A stretch of 64,000 nt of DNA from Alphaproteobacteria bacterium (GCA_028868695.1 JAGWTZ010000003.1:1-64000), one strand, 5' to 3'. Shown: positions 45,893 through 55,168, counted from the first letter of the stretch. Translations and numbers: made by a program. The notes: generated by a model from the sequence alone, not told the origin.

Positions 45893-46441
45893 ATGGCCAT
45901 GAACACCCGCACCCTTTGCCTTGGCATCCTCTCTTTGAAGGAAGCCTCCGGCTATGAACTGAAGAAGGAGATCGAGGAGGGCATGTTCCGCCACTTCATC
46001 GATGCCAGCTTCGGCTCGATCTATCCGGCCCTTACGCAAATGAGCGCCGAAGGCCTGCTCACGGTGCGCGCCGAAGAGCAATCCGGCCGCCCGGACAAGA
46101 AGGTCTATGCCATCACAGAAGCCGGCCGCGCCGCTTTGGCCAAGGGCCTCGCCGTCATCCCGGCCCGCGACAAATATAAGAGTGAGTTTCTTTTTGAGAT
46201 GCTGCTGCAACATTTGCTCAACAAGGAGCAGGTGGACCTTGCAATCTCCAAGCAGCATGCCGACCTGACCGAAGACCTTGGCGCCATCATGGAGGCCAGG
46301 GCCCACAAGGGCGGTGAATGCAATGATCCGGGCTCGCGCTTTGTGATGGGCTATGGGGAATGCGTGGTGCGCGCGGCGCTTGGCTTCCTTGAGGCCCAAT
46401 GCCCGTGGTTGCGGAAAAACAAGATCAAGGCAGCGGAATAG
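45893..46441 (+). CDS. PadR-family transcriptional regulator
   Basis: A 182-residue winged-helix repressor. The N-terminal domain carries 'CLGILSLKEASGYELKKEI', 'SFGSIYPALTQMSAEGLL' and 'GRPDKKVYAITEAGRAAL', all typical of PadR; a helical C-terminal dimerisation domain follows. It is the first gene of an operon with an RND efflux pair (12 bases to the adaptor gene), so it probably represses the pump until an inducer binds. No ribosome site is seen before the ATG, so a leaderless or near-leaderless mRNA is possible. Confidence 0.88.
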   Translation: MAMNTRTLCLGILSLKEASGYELKKEIEEGMFRHFIDASFGSIYPALTQMSAEGLLTVRAEEQSGRPDKKVYAITEAGRAALAKGLAVIPARDKYKSEFLFEMLLQHLLNKEQVDLAISKQHADLTEDLGAIMEARAHKGGECNDPGSRFVMGYGECVVRAALGFLEAQCPWLRKNKIKAAE

Positions 46442-46453
46442 GGAAGAAACACG

Positions 46454-47602
46454 ATGAAGAAGTTTATGTTGGTCAACGCGCTGGCGCTTTCTCTGCTTTC
46501 CGGCACCATGCTGGCCCATGCCGATACCGCCGCCCCGCCCACCATTTCGGTGCTCAAGGCTGAAAAGAAGCCGATTGCGGAAGAATTGAATGTCACTGGC
46601 TCTTTCGCGGCTGGTGAGCTGGTGCTGGTCACGCCTGAAATCGAAGGCCTCGCCGTCACCGAATTCCTGGCGGAGGAGGGGGACATGGTCAAGAAGGGCC
46701 AGGTTCTCGCCCGCCTCAACTCCAACACCATTGATATCCAGATCCAGCAGGCCAAGGCCAGCCTCGCCCGCAATGATCTTTCCATCCAGCAGGCCCAGAA
46801 CCAGATCGACCAGGCCCAGATCAGCCGCGACAAGGCCGACGCCGATCTCGAGCGCACCAAGACGCTGCGCGCCAGCGGTGTCGCCACCCAGCAGACCCTG
46901 GACCAGATGAAGGCCACCTACGACCTCGCCGCCGCTCAGCTGGCCGCCGCCCAGCTTTCCCTGCTTGGTGCCAAGACCGACAGGCTCGGCCTTGAGGCCA
47001 ACATGGCCAGCCTGCAGCTCAACAAGTCGCGCACTGAAATCAAGGCGCCGGTGGATGGCTATATCTCCAGCCGCAATGTCCAGATCGGCGGCATCGCCTC
47101 GGGCCAGAAGGCCTCGATGTATGAAATCGTCGCCAACGCCACGGTGAAGCTGCTGGCCGAAGTGCCGGAGTCGGATTTGCCGCGCGTCAAGATCGGCCAG
47201 AAGGCGGCCATCACCGTCAATGGCTTCGACAAGCCGATTGAAGGCGAGGTCAAGCTCATCTCCCCCACCGTCAACCAGCAGACGCGCATCGGCATCGCCC
47301 ATATTGCAGTGACAAGTGACAAGCGCATCGCGCTTGGCGCCTTTGGCCGCGCCCGCATCGCGCTGGCCGATGCCCAGGGTGTTGCCCTGCCGCTCACCGC
47401 CGTCACCTTTGGTGACAATGGCCCGACGGTGCAGATCGTCAAGGACGGCAAGGTGCAGGTCCGCAAGGTCATCACCGGCCTGGTGGGCACCGATGATATC
47501 GAAATCACCGATGGCGTGGAGCCCGGCGAAACCTTCGTCGCCCGCGCCGGTTCCTTTGTCCGGGATGGCGATGCCGTCACCCCCGTTTTGATGGCGCAGT
47601 GA
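46454..47602 (+). CDS. RND efflux periplasmic adaptor (HlyD/MFP family)
   Basis: A membrane-fusion protein of 382 residues that bridges the RND pump and the outer-membrane channel. A Sec signal (MKKFMLVNALALSLLSGTMLAHA) is followed by a lipoyl-type half 'TPEIEGLAVTEFLAEEGDMVKKGQVLARL' (split near residues 57-85), a long helical hairpin (about 90-185), the second lipoyl half 'IKAPVDGYISSRNVQIGGI' and a beta-barrel. It sits nine bases before the pump gene. No outer-membrane channel gene is linked, so a shared TolC-like protein is expected. Confidence 0.92.
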   Translation: MKKFMLVNALALSLLSGTMLAHADTAAPPTISVLKAEKKPIAEELNVTGSFAAGELVLVTPEIEGLAVTEFLAEEGDMVKKGQVLARLNSNTIDIQIQQAKASLARNDLSIQQAQNQIDQAQISRDKADADLERTKTLRASGVATQQTLDQMKATYDLAAAQLAAAQLSLLGAKTDRLGLEANMASLQLNKSRTEIKAPVDGYISSRNVQIGGIASGQKASMYEIVANATVKLLAEVPESDLPRVKIGQKAAITVNGFDKPIEGEVKLISPTVNQQTRIGIAHIAVTSDKRIALGAFGRARIALADAQGVALPLTAVTFGDNGPTVQIVKDGKVQVRKVITGLVGTDDIEITDGVEPGETFVARAGSFVRDGDAVTPVLMAQ

Positions 47603-47611
47603 GGCCAACGC

Positions 47612-50600
47612 ATGAATCTCAATTTCTCCGCCTTCTCCATCCGCAACCCCGTTCCGGCGGTTCTGGGCTTTTTGGTGCTGTTCATTGTGGGCGTGGTGTC
47701 TTTCCGCGCCATGCCGATCGAGCAGTTCCCCAACATCGACGTGCCGGTGATTGCCGTCACGGTGACGGAGGCTGGCGCCACGCCGGCCGAGCTTGAAACC
47801 CAGGTCACCAAGCTGGTGGAAGATTCCATCGCCGGCATCTCGGGCGTCAAGCACATCACCTCCACCATGTCGGATGGCCAGTCGGTCACCGCGGTGGAGT
47901 TCCGCCTTGAGGTGCCCACCGCCAAGGCGCTGCAGGACACCAAGGACGCTGTCGCCAAGATCCGCAGCACTTTGCCCGCCGGTGTTGATGAACCCATCGT
48001 GCAGAGCATCGACGTTGAAGGCCAGGCCATCCAGACTTTTGCCGTCAAGGCCCCGGGCATGACGCTGGAACAGCTGTCCTGGTATGTCGACGACACCGTG
48101 AAGCGCCAGTTGCAGGGCCTCGCCGGCGTTGGCCGCGTCGAGCGTTACGGCGGCGTGGACCGTGAAATCCGCGTCAACCTTGATCCGCTGAAGCTGCAAT
48201 CCTTCGGCATCACCGCCGCGCAGGTCAATGCCCAGATCGCCGCCACCAACGCCGACACAGGCGCCGGCCGCGGCAATGTCGGCGGCATGGAGCAGGCGAT
48301 CCGCACGCTGGGCAGCGCCCGCTCGATTGATGACCTGAAGTCCACCAAGATCATTCTCGCCAATGGCAGCTCGGTGAAGCTGGGCGATTTGGGCGACATC
48401 TTTGATAGCAACGCCGAGCAGCGCACCTTCGCGCGCTACAACGGCGAAAACGTCGTGTCCTTCTCGGTGTTCCGCGCCAAGGGCGCAAGCTCGACCGACA
48501 CCGCCGCCCGTGTTGCCGCCAAGATCGATGAAATGACCAAGGCCTCCAACGGCGCGGCGTCGTTCAGCATGGTGGATGACACGGTCTATTTCATCTTCGG
48601 CAACTACAAGGCCGCCATGGAGGGCCTGATTGAAGGCGCCATCCTCGCCGTGGTCGTTGTGCTGCTGTTCCTGCGCAACATCCGTGCCACCTTGATCTCC
48701 GCGGTCTCGCTGCCGCTCTCGGCCTTCCCGGCCTTCTGGATCATGCATTGGATGGGCTTCTCGCTCAACCTTGTGTCCTTCCTCGCCATCACCCTGGCAA
48801 CAGGCATCCTGGTCGATGACGCCATTGTGGAAATCGAGAACATCGCCCGCCACATGCGCATGGGCAAAACGCCTTACCGCGCCGCCATGGAAGCGGCGGA
48901 TGAAATCGGCCTCGCGGTCATCGCCATCAGCCTGTCGATCATCGCCATCTTCACGCCGGTCTCCTTCATGGGCGGCATCCCTGGGCAATATTTCAAGCAG
49001 TTCGGCCTCACGGTTGCCGTTGCGGTGGCCTTCTCGCTGCTGGTCGCCCGCCTCATCACGCCGATGATGGCGGCTTACCTCATGAAACCCATCCCGCATC
49101 ATGATCACCAGCCCGGCTGGCTGATGCGCGGCTACATTTGGCTGCTGCACCTCCTCAACCATGAGGTGGACCCCGCCCACCTGCGCATGCTGGCCTTGAT
49201 CTCCTGGCCCATGTCGCTGCCCTTCCTCGGCTGGCTCGCATCCTACAAGTTCTCGCTCGGTGGCTTCATCGGGGCCATGGGCCAAAGCTCGGGCTTCACC
49301 TATGCCGCCATGCTGGCCACGCTGATGATTGGCCTGCCGGCCATTCCGGTGGCCATCGGCAGCTCGTTCCAGTTTGTCGGCGCGTTGCTGCAGAAGCTGT
49401 TTCCAAGGCGCTACCGCTTCCATGAGGCGGGCAACAGCCACTATGCCAACCTGTTGAGCTACGGCACTGTTGGCCTCAGCATCGCCATCCTGATTTTCGC
49501 CACCCAGGGCTTCGCGCTCTTGCCGTCGGGCTTCATCCCGAAGGATGACTCATCGCGCTTCGTGCTGTCGGTGGAGCTGCCCCCCGGCGCCACGCTGCAG
49601 CAGACGCGCGACGCCACAGACAAGATGGTGGCCATCATCCGCGAGCATCCTGAAGTCTCGCAGGTCTCGGTTCTGGGCGGCGCCTCGCCCACCGGAACGG
49701 TGGAACCGCGCCGCGCCTCCATCGCCGTGAACTTGCGCCACAGGGACGTGGAACTGCTGCACAACCTGTGGAACAACCGCATCACCCAGGCGCTGCACCT
49801 GCCGCAATTCGAATGGAATGGCCGCACGGTCACGCAAGCCCAGGTCGAAGGAGAGGTTCTGCCCAAGCTCAACGGCATCCCCGATGTGCAATGGGCCAAG
49901 ATCAACCCGCGCGGCGCGCGCGAGGTTGAGTTCAACATGCTTTCCAACGATGGCCAGGCCCTGTCGGAAGCCGCTGCAAAGCTGGCTGCCACCCTGCGCC
50001 AGAACCCCAAGCTGCGCGCCCCTGAGGCGCAAGGCGCGCTGCAACGCCCGGAAATCCAGATCACCCCGAAAACCGAGCAGGCCGCCCAGCTTGGCATCAC
50101 CGCTTCGCAGATTTCGCAAGCCGTGCGTGTCGCCACCATTGGTGATTTTGGCCCGCTTCTGGCCAAGTTCTCGATTGATGGCCGTCAGGTGCCCATCCGC
50201 GTCCAGGTGCCGGAGAAGGCCCGTGCCTCCTTCGCCCAGCTTTCCAACCTGCGCATTCCCGTGCAGGCCGGCCTCACCGCTGCCCCCACCACCGTGCCCT
50301 TGAGCTCGGTGGCCGAGGTGAAGCTCTCCGAAGGCCCGGCCTCCATCAAGCGTTATGACCGCATGCGCCAGGCCACCATCGGCGCCGACCTGCCGGAAGG
50401 CGTAGAACTGGGCGATGGCACCAAGATCATTGAAGACACCGCCGCGTCCCTGAACTTCCCGCCTTCGGTGAAGGTGCAGGTGGGCGCGGATGCCGAAATC
50501 CAGGGCGAGATTTTCTCCTCCTTCGCCCAGGCCGCCATCTTCGGCGTGATCCTGATGATCGTCATCCTGGTCCTGCTGATGCACAATTTCTTCGTGCCCT

Positions 50601-51214
50601 TCGCCATCATCTTCTCGCTGCCCCTGTCTCTGGGCGGCGTGGTGCTGGCATTGCTCTTGCGCCATCAATCCTTCTCCATGCCGGTGGTCATCGGCATGCT
50701 GATGCTGATCGGCATTGTCGCCAAGAACGCCATCATGCTGGTGGATTTCGCGGTGGAGCGAAAAAAGCACGGCATGGAACGTGTGGAAGCGGTGATCGAC
50801 GCCGGCCTCAAGCGCGCCCGCCCCATTGTGATGACAACCATCGCCATGGGTGCCGGCATGCTGCCCACGGCGCTGGGCATCGGCGAGGGCGGCTCCTTCC
50901 GCGCCCCCATGGCCACTGCGGTGATCGGCGGGTTGATCCTCTCAACCTTCCTCAGCCTCACCTTCGTGCCGTCCTATTATATCGTGATGGACGACATCAA
51001 CCGCCTGTTCTCCTGGATCTTCGCGCGCTTTGTCGGCAGCACCGATGAGCCCAAGATCATGGATCCGGATGTGGCGGCGGTGGATGCCAAGGTCACCCAT
51101 GTCGGTGATGAGGTGGATGAACTGGCCGCCAAGGTGGAAGCGCTCGAACAGCGCATCGAAAGCACCGCCAAGCCCGGCGCCAAGCTGGCCAATTTCAAGG
51201 CCGCCGCGGAGTAG
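47612..51214 (+). CDS. RND efflux pump inner-membrane subunit
   Basis: A 1200-residue proton-driven pump of the AcrB/MexB superfamily. N-terminal 'FSIRNPVPAVLGFLVLF' opens TM1, 'LATGILVDDAIVEIENIARHM' carries the TM4 Asp pair and 'LIGIVAKNAIMLVDFAVE' the TM10 Lys, so proton relay residues are intact. It is longer than usual (about 1040): an extra stretch at about residues 490-605, between TM6 and TM7, contains two additional hydrophobic segments, and a C-terminal tail (about 1145-1200) is predicted to be coiled coil. The substrate is unknown. It is regulated with the PadR gene. Confidence 0.94.
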   Translation: MNLNFSAFSIRNPVPAVLGFLVLFIVGVVSFRAMPIEQFPNIDVPVIAVTVTEAGATPAELETQVTKLVEDSIAGISGVKHITSTMSDGQSVTAVEFRLEVPTAKALQDTKDAVAKIRSTLPAGVDEPIVQSIDVEGQAIQTFAVKAPGMTLEQLSWYVDDTVKRQLQGLAGVGRVERYGGVDREIRVNLDPLKLQSFGITAAQVNAQIAATNADTGAGRGNVGGMEQAIRTLGSARSIDDLKSTKIILANGSSVKLGDLGDIFDSNAEQRTFARYNGENVVSFSVFRAKGASSTDTAARVAAKIDEMTKASNGAASFSMVDDTVYFIFGNYKAAMEGLIEGAILAVVVVLLFLRNIRATLISAVSLPLSAFPAFWIMHWMGFSLNLVSFLAITLATGILVDDAIVEIENIARHMRMGKTPYRAAMEAADEIGLAVIAISLSIIAIFTPVSFMGGIPGQYFKQFGLTVAVAVAFSLLVARLITPMMAAYLMKPIPHHDHQPGWLMRGYIWLLHLLNHEVDPAHLRMLALISWPMSLPFLGWLASYKFSLGGFIGAMGQSSGFTYAAMLATLMIGLPAIPVAIGSSFQFVGALLQKLFPRRYRFHEAGNSHYANLLSYGTVGLSIAILIFATQGFALLPSGFIPKDDSSRFVLSVELPPGATLQQTRDATDKMVAIIREHPEVSQVSVLGGASPTGTVEPRRASIAVNLRHRDVELLHNLWNNRITQALHLPQFEWNGRTVTQAQVEGEVLPKLNGIPDVQWAKINPRGAREVEFNMLSNDGQALSEAAAKLAATLRQNPKLRAPEAQGALQRPEIQITPKTEQAAQLGITASQISQAVRVATIGDFGPLLAKFSIDGRQVPIRVQVPEKARASFAQLSNLRIPVQAGLTAAPTTVPLSSVAEVKLSEGPASIKRYDRMRQATIGADLPEGVELGDGTKIIEDTAASLNFPPSVKVQVGADAEIQGEIFSSFAQAAIFGVILMIVILVLLMHNFFVPFAIIFSLPLSLGGVVLALLLRHQSFSMPVVIGMLMLIGIVAKNAIMLVDFAVERKKHGMERVEAVIDAGLKRARPIVMTTIAMGAGMLPTALGIGEGGSFRAPMATAVIGGLILSTFLSLTFVPSYYIVMDDINRLFSWIFARFVGSTDEPKIMDPDVAAVDAKVTHVGDEVDELAAKVEALEQRIESTAKPGAKLANFKAAAE

Positions 51215-51241
51215 GGGCGCTTAAAATTCGAAACCAGTGAC

Positions 51242-51325
51242 ATGCCCGCGCAAGCGGGCATTTCTTTTGGGCCGCGCTGCCAGGATCAGGGGCCATGAAA
51301 CAGAAATGCCCGCTTGCGCGGGCAT
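51242..51325. repeat. Inverted pair of terminator-like palindromes
   Basis: ATGCCCGCGCAAGCGGGCAT (51242-51261) followed by TTCTTTT ends the RND transcript. A near-exact inverted copy (AAATGCCCGCTTGCGCGGGC, AT) at 51304-51325 gives the same hairpin plus T-rich run on the minus strand, after the converging L,D-transpeptidase gene. Each copy thus acts as a terminator for one strand. Confidence 0.75.
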
Positions 51326-51358
51326 CACCGGATATTGGTTCTGGCCTTGGCTCAGGCT

Positions 51359-52030
51359 TCAGCCTTCCTGGCCGCCAAACAGGAAGAGGCCCTTTTTCTT
51401 CTTCTTGCCCTTCACGGCCGGCTTGGAGTTGTCGGCCACCTTCTTCGCCGCAGCCTGCTGCGCGGCGGGCTTCTTGTCCCACCAGAACAGGCCATGCGGC
51501 TGCTGTGTCTGGGAAAGGGCCAGCGCGTGGTCCTTGGGCTTCATGTGGAAGGTGGCTTCCGTCGTCAGCTTTTCGGAATTGTCGAAGAATCCGCCCTTGA
51601 TCACCACTGAATTGTTCTTGAACCCGGCCTTGGTGATCAGGTCCCACAGAATGGCGGCATTTTCAGGCGAAAGCCGCACGCAGCCATGCGAGGCCCGCGT
51701 GCCCAGCGCCTTCACATGGAAAGAGCCATGGATGGCATGGCCAATGCCGGTGAAGAACATCGAATGCGGCATGGGCGCATTGTCCCATTCCTGGCTGAAA
51801 TGTTCAGCTTCCATCCGGAAAATGTGGAAGGTGCCCGAAGGCGTGTCAAAGCCCTGGCCGCCGGTCGAAACCAGCCAGTCATATTTCTGCACGCCGTCGA
51901 CAGACACATGCATGTGCTGCGAAACCTTGTCGACGAGAATGTCCACTTGCATGGCAAGGGCGTGGCTGGCCGAAAGCGCCATGAAAGCCGCTGCTGCCGC
52001 GCCTTGCGCCAAAATCATTTTCAATTTCAC
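51359..52030 (-). CDS. L,D-transpeptidase (YkuD) with Lys-rich tail
   Basis: A periplasmic peptidoglycan cross-linking or attachment enzyme of 223 residues. It begins with GTG at 52030 (GGAG seven bases upstream) and a signal peptide ending 'ALSASHALA'. The YkuD domain holds 'MPHSMFFTGIGHAIHGS' and the catalytic 'ASHGCVRLSPENA' (His, Cys, Arg). A C-terminal tail rich in Ala/Lys ('KPAVKGKKKKKGLF') is unusual and could bind anionic wall polymers. It is convergent with the RND gene and divergent from the oxidoreductase gene. Confidence 0.9.
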   Translation of the reverse strand: MKLKMILAQGAAAAAFMALSASHALAMQVDILVDKVSQHMHVSVDGVQKYDWLVSTGGQGFDTPSGTFHIFRMEAEHFSQEWDNAPMPHSMFFTGIGHAIHGSFHVKALGTRASHGCVRLSPENAAILWDLITKAGFKNNSVVIKGGFFDNSEKLTTEATFHMKPKDHALALSQTQQPHGLFWWDKKPAAQQAAAKKVADNSKPAVKGKKKKKGLFLFGGQEG

Positions 52031-52130
52031 AGGGAATCTCCGCACATGTCTGCCCGCCCGTTTTCTCCTTAGTCCCTGCGCCTGTTTGTGGCAAGCTGCC
52101 ATCCGGAAAACCAGCTATCGGACCCGCGCA

Positions 52131-53435
52131 ATGGATATTTTTCACAAGGATTTCAAGCTCAAGCCCTTCTGGTGGGAGGATTACACGCCCCAGCCCATGC
52201 CCGAGTTGGCCTTGCCCAGGGATGTGCCGGTGGCCGTTGTCGGGGCAGGCTATGCCGGCCTTTCAGCCGCGCTGGAGCTGGCCCGCGCCGGAACCGAGGT
52301 TCTGGTGCTCGATGCCGCAGAGCCGGGCTTTGGCGCTTCCACCCGTTCGGGCGGCATGGTCTCGGGCGGTGTCAATGTCGGCAAGCGCTATTTCACCAGG
52401 GCGATGAGCGATGCCGAAGCCGCGCCTTTCCTCAATGATGCCGCCGATGCCTTCGGCCATGTCGAAAGCCTGATTGCGCGCGAGAAGATTGACTGCGGCT
52501 GGCACAAGAAGGGCTATTTCCTCGGCGCCTGGTCCAAAAGCCATTATGACGCCATGGCCAAGAAGGTGGCCCTGCTCAATGATCAGGCGCAGTCCGGCTC
52601 CTATCTGGTGCCGCAGGCGGCCCAGCGCGCCGAAATCGGCTCGGATTACTACCGCGGCGGCATGGTGGTGGAGCGTGCAGCCCACTTGCAGCCCGCCCTC
52701 TATTTCAAGGGCCTGCTGGATTTGGCGCTGAAGGCCGGCGTCAAGATCGCCTCGAAGACGGAGCTCACCTCCCTCAGCCAGAATGCCGATCAAAGCTGGG
52801 CCGTCAAAACCTCGCGCGGTGAGCTGCGCACCCGTGATGTGATCATCGCCACCAATGGATACACCGGCAATGCCACGCCGGGCTTCAAGCGCCGGCTTGT
52901 GCCCATCGGCTCCTACATCATCGCCACGGAGGAACTGCCGCCTGATCTCGCGGCGTCATTGTCGCCAAAGAACCGCTCCTTCGCCGACACGCGCCGCGTG
53001 CTCACCTATTACCGCCTCTCGCCCGATGGCCGCCGCATGATCTTTGGCGGCCGCGCCAAGTTCGGCTTCACTGACCCGAAGGAAACCGCCCCGCTGCTCT
53101 ACCAGTTCATGCTCGACCGCTACCCCCAGCTCAAGGGCGTGAAGATCACCCATTCATGGACAGGCAATGTCGCCTTCGCGCTCGATGAGATGCCCCACAT
53201 GGGCAAGCTTGACGGCCTGCATTACGCGCTGGCCTGCAACGGCTCCGGCGTGGCGATGATGAGCTATCTGGGCCACCAGACGGCGCGCAAGATCCTCGGC
53301 CGCAGCAATTCCATTTGCGCCTTTGACAGGCCGGAGTTCCCCACCAATCCGCTTTATTCCGGCAGCACCTGGTTCCTGCCGCTGCTTGGCGCCTATTTCC
53401 GCAGCCGCGATTGGCTGGACCGGCGCTTGGGCTGA
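52131..53435 (+). CDS. FAD-dependent oxidoreductase (DAO/PuuB-like)
   Basis: A 434-residue flavoenzyme of the D-amino-acid oxidase fold, closest in layout to gamma-glutamylputrescine oxidase-type proteins. N-terminal 'PFWWEDYTP' is common in that subgroup; the dinucleotide site is 'VAVVGAGYAGLSAALELARAG'-like around residues 33-53, followed by 'GFGASTRSGGMVSGG'. C-terminal 'YALACNGSGVAMMSYLG' binds FAD. The ATG at 52131 is used; the open frame extends upstream to 51237 but crosses the converging gene. The substrate, an amine or N-methyl amino acid, is not determined. The 3' end overlaps cfa by 43 bases. Confidence 0.88.
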   Translation: MDIFHKDFKLKPFWWEDYTPQPMPELALPRDVPVAVVGAGYAGLSAALELARAGTEVLVLDAAEPGFGASTRSGGMVSGGVNVGKRYFTRAMSDAEAAPFLNDAADAFGHVESLIAREKIDCGWHKKGYFLGAWSKSHYDAMAKKVALLNDQAQSGSYLVPQAAQRAEIGSDYYRGGMVVERAAHLQPALYFKGLLDLALKAGVKIASKTELTSLSQNADQSWAVKTSRGELRTRDVIIATNGYTGNATPGFKRRLVPIGSYIIATEELPPDLAASLSPKNRSFADTRRVLTYYRLSPDGRRMIFGGRAKFGFTDPKETAPLLYQFMLDRYPQLKGVKITHSWTGNVAFALDEMPHMGKLDGLHYALACNGSGVAMMSYLGHQTARKILGRSNSICAFDRPEFPTNPLYSGSTWFLPLLGAYFRSRDWLDRRLG

Positions 53436-54739
53436 GCCTTGCGGGCCGCCCTTGCCGGAGCGGCTCCTGCCGCCGGTGCCGCGCCATAATGCTTTGATCC
53501 TGCTTCCAGCGCCTTCAGCCGCGCCTCTTCGGTGATCATGTAGTCACGCGTGAACGGCAGGTGCATCTGGTCATGCGCAAACTGGATCTGGAAATTGTTC
53601 ATGCCGATCAGCCGGAACGAAAGCTCCGAACCCGCCAGATAGAACTCCCACATCCGGCAGAAGCGCTCGTCATAAAGCGCCTTGGCCTTGTCCCAGTTGG
53701 CCATGAAGCGGTCCAGCCAGTGGCGGATGGTCTTGGCATAATGCAGGCGCAGGATTTCGATGTCGGTCACATAAAGCCCATGCCGCTCCAGATGCGGCAT
53801 CACTTCTGAAAGGGCTGGGATATAGCCGCCCGGGAAGATGTAGCGCTTGATCCACGCACTGGTCGCACCCGGCCCGTCCGAGCGGTTGATCGAATGCAGC
53901 AGCGCCGTGCCGTCGGGCTTCAGCAGCGCCGAACACTTCTTGAAGAATTCTGCGTAATGCCCAACGCCGACATGCTCGAACATGCCGACAGAAACAATGC
54001 GGTCGAACTTTTCGTCAAGCTTGCGGTAGTCCTGCAGCAGGAAGCGCACCTGGCCCTCAAGCCCGCGTTCCTTGGCGCGTGCGTTGGCCACGGCATGCTG
54101 CTCTTCCGAAAGGGTCACCCCCGTCACGTCCGCGCCACAGATCTCGGCGAGGTAAAGCCCCATGCCGCCCCAGCCGCAGCCGATGTCCAGAACCTTCATG
54201 CCCGGCTTGATGTTCAGCTTGGCGGCGATGTGCCGTTTCTTGGCCAGCTGCGCCTCTTCGAGGCTGGCGCCGTCATGCTCGAAATAGGCGCAGGAATATT
54301 GCCGGTCCTTGTCGAGGAACAGGTCATACAGCGCGCCCGAAAGGTCATAATGGCTGTGCACGTTCTTGCGCGCGCGCTTTTGCGTGTTGTGCTGGTCAAA
54401 ATGCCGGATGCCGATGCGCGCCCGGTAGATAAGCCGGTGCATCAGCGTCGTGCTGTTCATGTTGCTGGACGTGTTGCCCGAGGCGTTGGTGTTCTTCAGC
54501 GCCAGTTCAAGGAAATCATAAAGGCTTCCCTCCAGCACGCCGAAATCGCCCGACATATAGGCCTCGCCCAGATAGAGGTCAGGGTCGAGGGCGATCTTGC
54601 GCGCCGTGGCCGCCGTGGCGAATTTGATGTGCACCTTGCGGCCAGTGCCATCGCCAAAATGGCTTACCCGGCCTTTCCAGTCGGTAACGGTGAGGTCGCC
54701 GGTCTTGACCAGCTTCTTGAGAACGGATTGGAATAGCAT
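53393..54739 (-). CDS. cfa: Cyclopropane-fatty-acyl-phospholipid synthase
   Basis: Transfers a methylene group from SAM to unsaturated acyl chains of membrane phospholipids, usually on entry into stationary phase or under acid stress. It has 448 residues: an N-terminal lipid-binding part, then 'HYDLSGALYDLFLDKDRQYSCAYF' around 130-155, SAM motif 'VLDIGCGWGGMGLYLAEICG' and 'VSVGMFEHVGVGHYAEFF', and 'YIFPGGYIPALSE'. A basic Ala/Arg tail is encoded in the overlap with the oxidoreductase gene on the other strand. Confidence 0.95.
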   Translation of the reverse strand: MLFQSVLKKLVKTGDLTVTDWKGRVSHFGDGTGRKVHIKFATAATARKIALDPDLYLGEAYMSGDFGVLEGSLYDFLELALKNTNASGNTSSNMNSTTLMHRLIYRARIGIRHFDQHNTQKRARKNVHSHYDLSGALYDLFLDKDRQYSCAYFEHDGASLEEAQLAKKRHIAAKLNIKPGMKVLDIGCGWGGMGLYLAEICGADVTGVTLSEEQHAVANARAKERGLEGQVRFLLQDYRKLDEKFDRIVSVGMFEHVGVGHYAEFFKKCSALLKPDGTALLHSINRSDGPGATSAWIKRYIFPGGYIPALSEVMPHLERHGLYVTDIEILRLHYAKTIRHWLDRFMANWDKAKALYDERFCRMWEFYLAGSELSFRLIGMNNFQIQFAHDQMHLPFTRDYMITEEARLKALEAGSKHYGAAPAAGAAPARAARKAQPKRRSSQSRLRK

Positions 54740-54802
54740 CGCGCCAATCTAGTGGGAGTTTTCCCGCGAAACAACCGCTACCGCAGTCAACCCTGCGTGG
54801 TC

Positions 54803-55168
54803 TCAGGCGCAATGCCCGCTGGCCTTCCAGCTGCCACCTTCAAATGCAGGAGCAGCCTGCAACACCGCCTTCTGGCTGTCCTTGCAGGCAAAATGGTGCA
54901 GGGTGGAAGAAGCCAGCGCCGCCGCGTCCTTGCCCTGGCCAGCGCCCATGCCGGCAATGGCAAGGCTGAACATGCCGCCGCCTTGCGGGTTGAAGGCCAC
55001 CTGATAGGTGTGGCCGTTGTAGAACACGGGCTCGGTCTTGGCTGCCACGGCTGGCGTGGTGGCTGGGGCTGCCGTTGCGGCCTCATGGGTCAGGCGCACG
55101 CCGGCCGGGTCCTGCGAACAGGCGGCGAGCAGCAGGGCGGCGGGCAGGGCCAGGTGATTCAGTTTCAT
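54803..55168 (-). CDS. Small lipoprotein of unknown function
   Basis: A 121-residue predicted lipoprotein (MKLNHLALPAALLLAAC, lipobox Leu-Leu-Ala-Ala-Cys). The mature part begins with an Ala/Thr/Pro linker, then a compact domain 'FYNGHTYQVAFNPQGGGMFSLAI' near residues 49-71 and two further cysteines (HFACKDS, SGHCA), probably a disulfide. No family recognised. It is divergent from the aminotransferase gene. Confidence 0.7.
   Translation of the reverse strand: MKLNHLALPAALLLAACSQDPAGVRLTHEAATAAPATTPAVAAKTEPVFYNGHTYQVAFNPQGGGMFSLAIAGMGAGQGKDAAALASSTLHHFACKDSQKAVLQAAPAFEGGSWKASGHCA

Noticed and set aside
45842-49441. A 1199-codon open frame on the minus strand
   Set aside because: It lies antisense to padR, the adaptor and most of the RND pump gene, all of which match known families. 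The translation is rich in Gly, His, Arg and Ala without any motif, a normal artefact of GC-rich antisense DNA.
51237-52130. Long N-terminal extension of the FAD oxidoreductase
   Set aside because: It crosses the palindrome and runs antisense through the L,D-transpeptidase gene. The FAD motif sits at the expected distance from the ATG at 52131.
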